A stretch of 64,000 nt of DNA. It comes from Streptomyces sp. MUM 2J. Lineage in GTDB: Bacteria > Actinomycetota > Actinomycetes > Streptomycetales > Streptomycetaceae. Made by a program: the position numbers and the translations under genes. This document shows, piece by piece, positions 41,190 to 49,621 of this stretch (the stretch's first letter is position 1; every line of letters starts with the position of its first letter). The stretch is from contig NZ_JADWYM010000020.1 of the NCBI RefSeq assembly GCF_022414535.1, positions 58,343-122,342 on the forward strand, given 5' to 3'. The notes beneath the pieces are model-generated. The model was given only the letters and a program-made list of their open reading frames with translations. It was not told the origin of the DNA and did no database searches.

Positions 41190-41727
41190 CGGCGTGTCTC
41201 CAGGTCCGTACGGTTCAGCCGGGCCGACCGGCCCGGCACCTTCAGGAACCCCTCCGCGCACGCCGGGGCGGTGCCGACGCGGGGAAGGCCCGCGTTCTTC
41301 CCGAAGAGCGGGAACCGCGGTCCCCGCACGGGCAGGTACGGGGCGTCGGCGCGGTACGGCGACTCGACCTGCCGCCAGAGGGAGAAGAAGCCGAGCAGCG
41401 ACCGCCACAGCCTCAGCACCCGCCCGGCGCCGAGCCGGGCGCCACGTTCGAAGACCGATCGGAACACCGCGAAGTTGAGCGACACCTGCGTGATCTCGGC
41501 CTCTGCGGCGCGCCGCGTCACCTCGACGACCAGGAACTCCGTCACCCGTTCGCCGCGGCCTCGTCCCGGCCGCGCCGCATCGGATCCGGCGACAGCCCGT
41601 GCGGCTCCCACGGCACGGCGGACGGCAGAACCCTCGGGCGCCCGGCGGCGTCGGCGCCCTGCCGTTCCAGCCGTTCCCGCAGCCGCTTCTCGTCCTCCGG
41701 CCGCCCTGGGTCCCGGGCGGTCGCCAC
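41186..41727 (-). pseudogene. Frameshifted DUF2156 (phosphatidylglycerol lysyltransferase-like) gene remnant
   Basis: Two reading frames carry successive pieces of the DUF2156 aminoacyl-phosphatidylglycerol synthase C-terminal domain. Frame one reads PWEPHGLSPDPMRRGRD and NG, then meets a TGA at 41542-41544. The frame beginning at the overlapping GTG (41545) continues VTEFLVVEVTRR, QVSLNFAVFRSVFERGARLGAG and LLGFFSLWRQVESPYRADAPYLP, ending near the ATGA junction with the rhomboid-like gene. In homologues NG is followed directly by V(T/N)EFL, so one G of a GGGG run appears lost. The upstream half of the domain is not recognisable, so the gene is probably truncated as well as shifted. Confidence 0.65.
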
Positions 41728-41759
41728 CGGCGGCGTGGTCAGGGGCAGGGCGAGGCGGG

Positions 41760-42121
41760 CGGTCCACCGCCGGCGGCGGTGAGCCGGGGGCCGGACCGGT
41801 CGCCCTCGGCGTGGAACTCCCGAGGCCGGCGCCGCGTTGCGAGGGTCTGCCGCCACGGCGAGCGGGGACAGGGGCGACTCGGGCATCTCCCATGAAGGGC
41901 GATCATATGGGCGCCTTCCCGGCACATCGTGCATCTCGCCCGGACGCTCGCGACGGGACCCCCGCCGCCGGCCGCCGGACGCCGCGCCGGCCCGGGTCCC
42001 GCCGGGCCGGTGGTGCGCCGGCCGTGCCGGCCGTCCGGCGTCCACAGGGTTCGGGAGCGCCTGGAAGGGGTGCGGGGCACCACACCGGCCGTATCGCGTC
42101 GCGGCACGTCCGGCGGCGTGC
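41760..42121. other. Region without convincing gene, upstream of DUF2156 remnant
   Basis: About 360 bp of GC-rich DNA between the lysyltransferase-like remnant and the cobT 3' end. Frames are open on both strands but without a ribosome-binding site or domain. It may contain the eroded 5' part of the DUF2156 gene. Confidence 0.35.
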
Positions 42122-43174
42122 TCAGTCCTTGTGCACCTCGGGCAGTTCGGCCGCCAGAGCCGCCGCCGCCTGCACCAGGGGCAGGGCGAGCAGCGCCCCG
42201 GCTCCCTCACCGACCGTCACGCCCTGGTCCAGCAGGGGTTCCAGCGCCATCCGGTCCAGCGCCTTGGCCTGCCCCGGCTCACCGCCGGCGTGCCCGGCCA
42301 GCCACCAGTCCGGTGCCCGGAACGCGACCCGCTGCGCCACCAGCGCGCAGGCGGCACCGACCACGCCGTCCAGAATCACCGGCATCTTCCGTACGGCCGC
42401 CTGGAGCAGGAAGCCCGTCATCGCCGTGAGGTCGGCGCCGCCCACGGTCGCCAGGAGTTGCAGCTGGTCGCCGAGGACGGGCCGGGCGCGACGCAGGGCG
42501 TCGCGGATCGCCGCGCACTTGCGCATCCAGGCGAGGTCGTCGATGGCGAGCCCGCCGCGCCCGGTGACGACGGAGGCGTCGGTCCCGCACAGGGCGGCGA
42601 CCAGCACGCCCGCCGCAGTGGTCCCGCCCACGCTGAGGTCGCCGAGCACCACCAGGTCCGTCCCGGAGTCCGCCTCCTCGTCGGCGACCGCGACGCCGGC
42701 CCGGAAGGCCTGCCGGGCCTCCTCGGCGGTCAGCGCGTCCTCGATGTCGATCCGCCCGCTGCCGCGCCGCACCCGGTGCCGCACGACGTCCGCGGGCAAC
42801 GCCTCCGGGTCGCAGTCCAGCGCCATGTCGACCACCCGCAGCGGTACGCCGAGCCGCCGGGCCAGCACGGACACCGGCCGGGCGCCCTCCAGTACGTCCC
42901 GCACCAGTTCGACGGCGCTGCCCGCGGGCCGCGACGACACCTCCAGCCCGGCGATGCCGTGATCACCCGCGAACAGCACCACCCGTGGCTGGTCGACCGG
43001 CCGCACCGGAACGGCCCCCTGTGCCGCGGCCAGCCACTCACCCAGGTCGTCGAGGCGCCCGAGCGACCCGGGCGGCACGCTCTGACGCTCCCGGCGCGCC
43101 TCGGCGTCACGCCGCACCCCGCCGTCCGGGCGCTCGATCAGATCGGTGAAGTCGTCGAGATTAAGCGAGCTCAT
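42122..43174 (-). CDS. cobT: Nicotinate-nucleotide--dimethylbenzimidazole phosphoribosyltransferase
   Basis: 350-residue enzyme making alpha-ribazole phosphate, the lower ligand of cobalamin. CobT signatures: PPGSLGRLDDLGEWLA, VVLFAGDHGIAGLEVS, DLVVLGDLSVGGTTAAGVLVAAL, AFRAPDWWLAGH (in the dimer region) and the catalytic Glu in GVTVGEGAGALLALPL near the C-terminus. The ATG at 43174 gives SSLNLDDFTDLIERPDGG; no strong ribosome-binding site is visible. It is divergent from the methyltransferase gene across 139 bp. Confidence 0.95.
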   Translation of the reverse strand: MSSLNLDDFTDLIERPDGGVRRDAEARRERQSVPPGSLGRLDDLGEWLAAAQGAVPVRPVDQPRVVLFAGDHGIAGLEVSSRPAGSAVELVRDVLEGARPVSVLARRLGVPLRVVDMALDCDPEALPADVVRHRVRRGSGRIDIEDALTAEEARQAFRAGVAVADEEADSGTDLVVLGDLSVGGTTAAGVLVAALCGTDASVVTGRGGLAIDDLAWMRKCAAIRDALRRARPVLGDQLQLLATVGGADLTAMTGFLLQAAVRKMPVILDGVVGAACALVAQRVAFRAPDWWLAGHAGGEPGQAKALDRMALEPLLDQGVTVGEGAGALLALPLVQAAAALAAELPEVHKD

Positions 43175-43313
43175 TCGCCGAACAGTACCGGCCCGGGGCG
43201 AACGCCCCGGCGCCACATCGGCACGCCGTCGTTGCACCCGGGATCGCTTTCCCATACGTTCCGTTTTGCTGCGGATTGTCGCGCCCCCTCTCGTCCCCCA
43301 CCGGGAGCCGCTC

Positions 43314-44240
43314 ATGCCCCCCAGGCCCATCCACGAGCCCCGCCGCGAGGACTGCCCCTGGTGCGGAGCGCCCCGCCTGCGCACCCGGCTGCGCGCCCCC
43401 GACCTCCGCCACGGCAGACCGGGTACCTTCACCGTCGACGAGTGCCGCGACTGCGCCCACGTCTTCCAGAACCCGCGCCTGACGCCCGAGGGCCTGGCCC
43501 TCTACCGCGAGGGCGGTCCGGGCGCCTCGGACGAGGGGAGCGCCGTTCGCCGCCGGCACCACCGCGACGCCGCCCGCGCCGTGCTGCGCCACTGCCCCGA
43601 ACCGGAGAGCTGGCTGGACGTGGGCACCGGCGACGCGGCCTTCCCCCGGGCGGCGAAGGAACTCTTCCCCTACACGTCCTTCGACGGCACCGACCCCACG
43701 CCGAGGGTGGTGCGGGCGCGCCGTGCGGAGCGGGTGGAGGAGGCACACGTGGGACGCCTGACGGTTCCGGAGCTGACGGCCCGCCTGCGCGCCCGCTACG
43801 ACGTGGTCAGCGTGCTCGGCCAGCTGCAACGCAGCCCCGACCCGCGCGCCGAACTCCGCGCCGCCCTGACGGCGCTGCGCCCCGGCGGTCATCTGCTGCT
43901 GGAACTGCCCGACCCGGCCTGCTCGTTCGCCGCCGTGCTGGGCAAGTGGTGGCACTCGCACGGCCAGCCGCACCACCTCCAGCTGCTGCCTCTGGCCAAC
44001 ATTCGCGCGGAACTGGAGGAGCAGGGCTGCACGATCCTGACGGCGGACCGCGGGTCGGCCCATGTGCCCCGCGACCTGGCGCGGGCGGTGTCCCTGGCCG
44101 CGGGCCGGAAGCTGCCCCGTCCGCTGACCCGCTCGCTGACGGCCACGGCCGGCACGGCGGACCGCACCCTGTCCCCCCTGCTGCGCCGCACCCGCTTCGC
44201 GAACTCCTACCGCGTCATCGCCAGGAAGGGGCAGCTGTAG
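43314..44240 (+). CDS. SAM-dependent methyltransferase with zinc-ribbon N-terminus
   Basis: 308 residues, ATG at 43314 with GGGAG 7 nt upstream. The N-terminal zinc-binding pair CPWCG...CRDC (about 14-46) is followed by a class I methyltransferase fold with motif I as WLDVGTGDAAFPRAAKE, then FDGTDPTP. GQLQRSPDPRAEL and LRPGGHLLLELPDPA are the post-I motifs, and a His-rich HSHGQPHHLQLLP segment follows, typical of Methyltransf_23/sugar C-methyltransferase-like proteins. The substrate is unknown. A 22-bp tandem duplication covers its stop codon (44228-44271). Confidence 0.85.
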   Translation: MPPRPIHEPRREDCPWCGAPRLRTRLRAPDLRHGRPGTFTVDECRDCAHVFQNPRLTPEGLALYREGGPGASDEGSAVRRRHHRDAARAVLRHCPEPESWLDVGTGDAAFPRAAKELFPYTSFDGTDPTPRVVRARRAERVEEAHVGRLTVPELTARLRARYDVVSVLGQLQRSPDPRAELRAALTALRPGGHLLLELPDPACSFAAVLGKWWHSHGQPHHLQLLPLANIRAELEEQGCTILTADRGSAHVPRDLARAVSLAAGRKLPRPLTRSLTATAGTADRTLSPLLRRTRFANSYRVIARKGQL

Positions 44241-44271
44241 GGGAGCCGTGGGGCAGCTGTAGGGGAGCCGC
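44228..44271. repeat. 22-bp tandem duplication across a stop codon
   Basis: GGGGCAGCTGTAGGGGAGCCGT at 44228-44249 is repeated at 44250-44271 with one change in the last base. The first copy contains the methyltransferase stop (TAG, 44238-44240), so the second copy is non-coding. It looks like a recent slippage duplication. Confidence 0.85.
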
Positions 44272-44374
44272 GGGGTGCCGTGGCCGGACCCGGCCCGGCC
44301 GGGCCGCGCGGTCCGACCCGGCGCCCGGCCGGGCCACTGCCCGGCATCCCGCCGAACCGGGCGGTGGGTGCCGC

Positions 44375-45583
44375 TCAGCCCCGCAGCACCACCGCCTGGC
44401 CCGCCACCACCAGCAGCACCTGCTCGCACTCGCCGGCGACCGCCGCGTTCAACCGGCCCAGCTCGTCCCGGTACCGCCGTCCCGACGCGGTCGCCGGCAC
44501 GATCCCGGACCCCACCTCGTTCGTCACCAGCACCACCGTCCGCCGGGCCGCCCGCACGGCCGCCGCGAGTCCGGTCACCCGCTCCCGCAGCAGCCGCTCA
44601 CCCCCGTCCGCCCACGCCGCGTCGTCCCACGCCCCCACGGAGTCCATCGCATCGGTCAGCCACAGCGACAGGCAGTCGACGAGCAGCGGCGGCCCCTTCG
44701 CCTCCAGCAGCGGCACCAGCTCGCAGGTCTCCACCGTCCGCCACGACCCCGGCCGCCGCTCCCGGTGCGCGGCGACCCGCGCCGCCCACTCCCGGTCCCC
44801 GCCCCGCGTTCCGCCCGTCGCGACGTACAGCACCTCGGGGAAGGACTCCAGCCGCCGCTCGGCCTCCACCGACTTGCCCGACCTCGCCCCGCCCAGCACC
44901 AGTGTCCGCCGCGGCACCTCCGGCACCTCCTCGCTGGACCCCACCATGAGCGTCGAACCGTCCGGCACCGCCCGCGCACCCGCCGCCGCCAGCCGCCGCC
45001 GGACCTCGAAGCCGGGCGGCACGTCGTGGTCGAGGTGGACGGCGACGACGTCGGTGGCCGGCCCGACCGCCCCGGCCGCCCGCAGCCGGGCCAGGGCGTC
45101 CGGCCGCCCCACCACGTCGGCGGCGACCAGGTCGTACGCCGTCGCCGCCGGGGTCCGTTCCTCCAGGCCCGCAGGCGCCCCGCCCGGTGGCAGGTACAGC
45201 AGCCGCCCCCCGTCCGGTCCCGTCACCGCGTACCCGGTGCCGGGCGCGTCCATCGCCACCGCCCGCACCCGATGCCCCGTCAGCAGGGCCAGCTCCCGCC
45301 CGTCCGGCACCCGCCCGGGCTGCGGCAGCCCGTCCGGCACCTCCACGGCCGGCCCGTTGCCCGGGTGTGACAGCAGCACCTGCCGCACGTCGCCCAGCAG
45401 ACGCCCCGCCCGCGCCGCCGCGAACGCCGCGCCCGGCGTCAGGTCCAGCAGCACCGTTCCGTCCACGAGCAGTGCGGTGGCCGCCCGGGCGTCGTCGCCG
45501 AGGGCGGCCGCGCAGGCGGCGCAGGGGCAGTCGGGGCGGGGCAGTCCCGCCGGGGCACCGGTGCCGAGCAAAGTCACTTCCAC
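44375..45583 (-). CDS. cobU: Fusion of metallo-beta-lactamase-like domain and CobU
   Basis: 402 residues. Residues 1-215 resemble a degenerate metallo-beta-lactamase fold (MEVTLLGTGAPAGLPRPDCPC, LLSHPGNGP, VAVHLDHDVPPG); the HxHxDH zinc motif is lost. Residues 225-402 are CobU: P-loop GGARSGKS (231-238), YVATGG, the guanylylated-His segment WAARVAAHRERRPGSW, LLVDCLSLWLTD and VTNEVGSGIVP. CobU phosphorylates adenosylcobinamide and transfers GMP from GTP. The N-terminal part might bind or channel corrinoid or be inactive. It belongs with cobT and cobS on the same strand. Confidence 0.9.
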   Translation of the reverse strand: MEVTLLGTGAPAGLPRPDCPCAACAAALGDDARAATALLVDGTVLLDLTPGAAFAAARAGRLLGDVRQVLLSHPGNGPAVEVPDGLPQPGRVPDGRELALLTGHRVRAVAMDAPGTGYAVTGPDGGRLLYLPPGGAPAGLEERTPAATAYDLVAADVVGRPDALARLRAAGAVGPATDVVAVHLDHDVPPGFEVRRRLAAAGARAVPDGSTLMVGSSEEVPEVPRRTLVLGGARSGKSVEAERRLESFPEVLYVATGGTRGGDREWAARVAAHRERRPGSWRTVETCELVPLLEAKGPPLLVDCLSLWLTDAMDSVGAWDDAAWADGGERLLRERVTGLAAAVRAARRTVVLVTNEVGSGIVPATASGRRYRDELGRLNAAVAGECEQVLLVVAGQAVVLRG

Positions 45584-45695
45584 GCCCCGATCTTCCCCTG
45601 CCGCCCCGGGTCCTGCGCGTCCGGCTAGGCTCGGTGCGGGAGCCGGACCAAGATCCGGCTTCCGCTCTGCATGTGCTCACACCTGGGAGGCGTAC

Positions 45696-45908
45696 ATGGC
45701 GGCATGGACGTGGCGGTTCGAGAAGGCCGACGGGACGGAGGTCCAGCCCGCGGTCCAGCCCGAGGAGTTCACCACGCAGGGGGACGCCGAGTCCTGGGTC
45801 GGGGAGCACTACAAGGAACTGCTGGCGGGCGGCGCGGACCAGGTGCGGCTGTTCGAGGACGCCACGGAGATCTACGGGCCGATGAGCCTGCACGCCGACG
45901 AGTCGTAG
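45696..45908 (+). CDS. Small conserved acidic protein
   Basis: 70 residues. MAAWTWRFEKADGTEVQP, then FTTQGDAESWVGEHYKELLAGGADQVRLFEDATEIYGPMSLHADES. An excellent ribosome-binding site (GGGAGG, 7 nt before the ATG) and clean codon use support it. No membrane or signal segment; probably a small cytosolic alpha/beta protein. It is found widely in streptomycetes, function unknown. Convergent with the HtrA-like protease gene. Confidence 0.85.
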   Translation: MAAWTWRFEKADGTEVQPAVQPEEFTTQGDAESWVGEHYKELLAGGADQVRLFEDATEIYGPMSLHADES

Positions 45909-45947
45909 GAGTGCGCCCGGGCGGCCGGCCCGGGACCGGCCGCCTCC

Positions 45948-47036
45948 TCACTGCTCGCCCAGCGTCACGTCCGCCGTCTGCTTCTCCCCGCCGCGGGTGT
46001 AGGTGACGGTCGTCTTCTCCCCTGGCGCCATGCCCGCCAACTGCTCCGCCAGTGACTGGGTGCTGGTGATGTCGGCGCCGCCGAGCCCGGTGATGATGTC
46101 CCCGGACCGCAGCCCGGCATTGTCGGCGGCGCCGCCGTCGGCGACCGCGACCACGGCGACACCGGCGGGCTGGTAGTCGGCGTCGACGACCGTACGGCCG
46201 GTGATCCCCAGGGCCGCCCGGCCCGAGTCGGTGACCTTGCCGCTGTCGATGATCTGGTCGGCGACCGTCTTCACCATCGATGCCGGGATCGCGAACCCGA
46301 TGCCGGGCGCCGCGCTGTTGCCCAGGTCGGGGTCGGTCGCGGCGAGCGTCGGGATGCCGATGACCTGCCCGTCCAGGTTCACCAGCGCGCCTCCGCTGTT
46401 GCCCGGGTTGATCGCGGCCGACGTCTGCACCATGTTGCCGATCGTGGCGCCCGTACCACCGCCCGCACGGGCCTCGGTGACGGTCCGTCCGGTCGCCGAG
46501 ACGATGCCCTGGGTGACGCTGGACGCCAGCCCCAGCGGGGAGCCCATCGCCAGCACGATGTCGCCGACCTCCACCTTGGTGGAATCCGCGAACTCGGCCG
46601 GCTTGAGCCCGTCCGGCACCGAGTCCAGCTTGACGACCGCCAGGTCCTGCTCGGGGTAGGAGTAGACCAGGGTCGCGGACTGCGGCTGCTCGCTGTTGGC
46701 GGTCGTCACCCGGAACGCCGTCTCGTCGCCGACGACGTGCGCGTTGGTGACGATGTGTCCCTTGTCGTCGTACACCACGCCGGATCCCAGCCCGCTGCGC
46801 CCCTGGATCTGTACCACGGACGGCAGAACGCTCTTGATCACCTTCTGGTAGGCGCTCTCCAGCTCGTCGCTCTGCCGGGCCGCGGCGGCGGGCTGTGCGG
46901 CCTGCGTCGTCGCCTTCTCCCGCTCGCCCGACGAACCGGAGCCGGAGCATCCGGCGAGGGGGGACAGGAGGACGGCGGAACAGGCGGCCAGCGCGACGGT
47001 CGCCCGGAGCCGGGCTCGGGAGGTGGGAACGTCCAT
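45948..47036 (-). CDS. HtrA/DegP-like lipoprotein serine protease with PDZ domain
   Basis: 362 residues from the ATG at 47036. Signal peptide with lipobox SPLAGC (Cys about 30), followed by an Ser/Gly/Gln-rich linker. The trypsin-like domain (about 70-255) has its triad as VTNAHVVGD (His), PEQDLAVVKL (Asp) and NPGNSGGALV (Ser). The C-terminal PDZ domain (about 265-358) includes GVAVVAVADGGAADNAGLRSGDIITGLGG. It acts outside the membrane on misfolded proteins. It lies upstream of pspA and near the Psp-associated genes, in keeping with envelope-stress function. The ribosome-binding site is weak. Confidence 0.93.
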   Translation of the reverse strand: MDVPTSRARLRATVALAACSAVLLSPLAGCSGSGSSGEREKATTQAAQPAAAARQSDELESAYQKVIKSVLPSVVQIQGRSGLGSGVVYDDKGHIVTNAHVVGDETAFRVTTANSEQPQSATLVYSYPEQDLAVVKLDSVPDGLKPAEFADSTKVEVGDIVLAMGSPLGLASSVTQGIVSATGRTVTEARAGGGTGATIGNMVQTSAAINPGNSGGALVNLDGQVIGIPTLAATDPDLGNSAAPGIGFAIPASMVKTVADQIIDSGKVTDSGRAALGITGRTVVDADYQPAGVAVVAVADGGAADNAGLRSGDIITGLGGADITSTQSLAEQLAGMAPGEKTTVTYTRGGEKQTADVTLGEQ

Positions 47037-47097
47037 GGGCCGAGTCTCACGCCGGGGGGACACCCCCGGCCTGCGCTGGGCGCCCGAACGGGTGGGC

Positions 47098-47886
47098 TCA
47101 GCCCCGCACCCCGCACAGGTGCAGCAGCGCCGCCACCGCCCGGTAGGGATCGGTCCGCCCGGCCCGCTCCTCGACCGCCAGCAGCGTCTCGGCGTCGTCG
47201 GGGACCGCGGCCCCGTCCGCGGCCGTGTCCGTGAAGACACGGACCCCGTACCAGGCGTGCAGCGGCGCCCCGATCCGCGCGAGCGTCGAGGTCAGTGCCT
47301 CGCGACGGTCCGCGCGGACGTCCAGGCCGAGCCGGTTGCGGTAGGCGGTGGTGTCGAAGGCGGTCAGCGCCTGCCCCCAGTCGCCGTACAGGCCTGGCCG
47401 CATGGCCAGCGCGTCGCCGTTGCGCACCAGCAGCGACAGCAGACCGCCCGGGGCGAGCATCCGCGCCAGCCCCGCCAGCAGGGAGTCGGGGTCCTCGACG
47501 TACATCAGCACACCGTGGCACAGCACCACGTCGAAGCTTCCGGGCAGGAAGTGGACGCCGGTGTCATGGCCGTCGCCCTCGACGATCCGCATCCGGCGGC
47601 GGATGCCCTCCGGTTCCCCCGAGAGGGCCTTCCGGGCCGCCGCGACCATGGTCGCGTCCCGCTCCAGGCCGGTCACCTGGTGTCCGGCGCGGGCCAGCCG
47701 CAGCGCCTGTGTGCCCTGGCCCATCCCCACGTCGAGCACCCGCAGCCGCTGCCCGACCGGGAACCGCCCGGCTATCTGCTCGTCGAGCTGGCGAGCCACC
47801 AGCTCCTGCCGCACGACATCGCGCAGCCCGCCCATCCGGCTCAGCCAGGCGTCGGCCGCCCCCTGGGAGAACGACGTCGTGCTCAG
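47098..47886 (-). CDS. SAM-dependent methyltransferase, probable CTG start
   Basis: 262-residue class I methyltransferase. Motif I is VLDVGMGQGTQALRLARAG, then VTGLERD, GSFDVVLCHGVLMYVEDP and LLAPGGLLSLLVRN-type post motifs. The CmoA/UbiE-like fold has an unknown substrate. The natural N-terminus (LSTTSFSQGAADAWLSRMGGLRD) begins at a CTG whose TGA overlap (CTGA) is the stop of the upstream DUF3043 gene, with GGAGAG just upstream. No ATG or GTG is found in frame nearby upstream; the next ATG is 17 codons in. Translational coupling from a CTG is the simplest reading. Confidence 0.8.
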   Translation of the reverse strand: MSTTSFSQGAADAWLSRMGGLRDVVRQELVARQLDEQIAGRFPVGQRLRVLDVGMGQGTQALRLARAGHQVTGLERDATMVAAARKALSGEPEGIRRRMRIVEGDGHDTGVHFLPGSFDVVLCHGVLMYVEDPDSLLAGLARMLAPGGLLSLLVRNGDALAMRPGLYGDWGQALTAFDTTAYRNRLGLDVRADRREALTSTLARIGAPLHAWYGVRVFTDTAADGAAVPDDAETLLAVEERAGRTDPYRAVAALLHLCGVRG

Positions 47887-48482
47887 GGCCGCTCTCCGCG
47901 CTTGACCTGCGGTTTGGGCAGCCGCAGACGGCGCATCTGGAGCGAGCGCATCAGGCCGTAGGCGACCGCGCCGCGCTTGTTCTGGTCGGGGAAGCGCTCC
48001 CTCAGCTGCTTCCTCAGGCGGAAGCCCGAGAGGATCGAGTCGAGCACGATCAGCACGATCACGACCAGCCACAGCAGCAGCGCGAGGGCCTGCAGCCGGC
48101 CCACCCGGACCACGCTCAGGACCAGGATGACCACGGCCATCGGCAGGAAGAACTCCGCCACGTTGAACCGTGAGTCGATGAAGTCGCGCACGAAGCGGCG
48201 CACCGGACCCTTGTCGCGGGCCGGCAGATAGCGCTCGTCGCCACTGGCCAGCGCCTGGCGCTGGCGCTCCATGGTCTGGCGGCGCTCCTCGCGGGAGCGC
48301 TTGGCGGCCTCCTTGCGCGTCGTCGGCGTGTTGGCCACGCTGCGGCGCTGGGACTGGGCCTCACTGCGCTTGGGCGTCGGCCGGCCCTTGGGGGCCTGCG
48401 GGTCACGGGGCTGCTTGGAGACGGTCACCTGCGCCTTGTCGGCGGTGGGGGCCTTCTCGTCCTTGGCACGGCTACGGAACAC
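47883..48482 (-). CDS. DUF3043 membrane protein
   Basis: 199 residues from a GTG at 48482 (FRSRAKDEKAPTADKAQV). The basic, disordered N-terminal half (PKGRPTPKRSEAQSQRR, RKEAAKRSREERRQTMERQRQAL) is followed by ARDKGPVRRFVRDFIDSRFNVAEFFLP and two transmembrane helices (about 117-134 and 138-156). The C-terminus LRKQLRERFPDQNKRGAVAYGLMRSLQMRRLRLPKP is conserved. The DUF3043 family is actinobacterial, of unknown role, and is typically found beside pspA. An in-frame ATG 30 bp upstream is an alternative start. Its stop overlaps the next gene's CTG. Confidence 0.88.
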   Translation of the reverse strand: MFRSRAKDEKAPTADKAQVTVSKQPRDPQAPKGRPTPKRSEAQSQRRSVANTPTTRKEAAKRSREERRQTMERQRQALASGDERYLPARDKGPVRRFVRDFIDSRFNVAEFFLPMAVVILVLSVVRVGRLQALALLLWLVVIVLIVLDSILSGFRLRKQLRERFPDQNKRGAVAYGLMRSLQMRRLRLPKPQVKRGERP

Positions 48483-48793
48483 AAAAGCCAAGGGTACGGG
48501 GTCCGGGGGCATGGACCCCAGCCCCGTGGGGAACGATCCGGCAACACCATTCGTCTGTAGGGGGACAGAACAGATCCACGAGTGACGCAGCGCACGTCCC
48601 GGGGGCGACGGTCCGCCGGCCGTCCCCGGACACACCTCCTCCTCCCTGCGCCGGAGCCGGTTCGTGCACAGTCGTCCCTGGGGATGAGCGCATCCGTTCC
48701 CGAACAGTGCGGTAATGGATGCAGGGCCCGTACTGTGGGTTCTGTCGCAGTGAGCTGGAGCTGGAGTCCGTCAGAAGGGGGCGCGCGAAGCCC
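48483..48793. other. Divergent promoter region of DUF3043 and pspA
   Basis: 311 bp between divergent genes, less GC-rich near 48540-48570 and 48700-48750. An imperfect inverted repeat ACAGT (48704-48708) and ACTGT (48732-48736) lies about 60-90 bp upstream of pspA and may be a control site. No gene seen. Confidence 0.4.
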
Positions 48794-49588
48794 ATGAGCG
48801 GTGTCATGAAGCGTATGGGGATGATCTTCCGCGCGAAGGCGAACAAGGCCCTTGACCGGGCCGAGGACCCGCGCGAGACCCTCGACTACTCGTACCAGAA
48901 GCAACTGGAACTGCTGCAGAAGGTGCGCCGCGGCGTCGCCGACGTGGCCACGTCGCGCAAGCGTCTGGAGCTTCAGCTGAACCAGCTGGAGCAGCAGTCG
49001 TCCAAGCTGGAGGACCAGGGCCGCAAGGCGCTCGCGCTGGGCCGCGAGGACCTGGCGCGCGAGGCCCTGTCCCGCAAGGCCGCCCTCCAGCAGCAGGTCA
49101 CGGACCTGGAGACGCAGCACGCCACCCTCCAGGGCGAGGAGGAGAAGCTCACCCTGGCGGCCCAGCGCCTCCAGGCGAAGGTCGACGCCTTCCGCACCAA
49201 GAAGGAGACGATCAAGGCGACCTACACCGCGGCCCAGGCCCAGACCCGCATCGGCGAGGCCTTCTCCGGCATCTCCGAGGAGATGGGCGACGTCGGGCTG
49301 GCCATCCAGCGGGCCGAGGACAAGACGGCGCAGCTCCAGGCCCGCGCCGGCGCCATCGACGAGCTCCTCGCCTCGGGTGCCCTGGACGACCAGTCCGGCA
49401 TGCACAAGGACGACATCCAGGCCGAGCTGGACCGCCTCTCCGGTGGTACGGATGTAGAGCTGGAGCTGCAGCGCATGAAGGCCGAGCTGGCCGGAGGTCC
49501 GTCCGGCGACCGACAGGCCATCGAGGGCGGCACCGACCAGCAGCAGTCCGAGCAGCAGCAGGACACCCCGCGCTTCGACAAGCAGTAG
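48794..49588 (+). CDS. pspA: Phage-shock protein A
   Basis: 264-residue PspA/IM30/ESCRT-III-like coiled-coil protein that binds stressed inner membrane. MSGVMKRMGMIFRAKANKALDRAEDPRETLDYSYQKQLELLQKV is the family N-terminus (amphipathic helix first). Long coiled coils follow (about 30-180, rich in KLEDQGRKALALG-like heptads). IGEAFSGISEEMGDVGLAIQRAEDKT and the C-terminal helices are typical; the last 30 residues are a Gln-rich tail. Downstream are pspAA (33 bp), a histidine kinase and its regulator in one direction, so all may form one stress operon. The start at 48794 could also be the ATG 12 bp downstream. Confidence 0.95.
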   Translation: MSGVMKRMGMIFRAKANKALDRAEDPRETLDYSYQKQLELLQKVRRGVADVATSRKRLELQLNQLEQQSSKLEDQGRKALALGREDLAREALSRKAALQQQVTDLETQHATLQGEEEKLTLAAQRLQAKVDAFRTKKETIKATYTAAQAQTRIGEAFSGISEEMGDVGLAIQRAEDKTAQLQARAGAIDELLASGALDDQSGMHKDDIQAELDRLSGGTDVELELQRMKAELAGGPSGDRQAIEGGTDQQQSEQQQDTPRFDKQ

Positions 49589-49621
49589 GACGGCGCCGGG
49601 ACCCCGAGCCGAGGAGGCGAC

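Noticed and set aside
42122..43174. Cobalamin riboswitch controlling the cob genes
   Set aside because: I looked upstream of cobT, cobU and cobS and found no recognisable B12-box-like segment or long leader.
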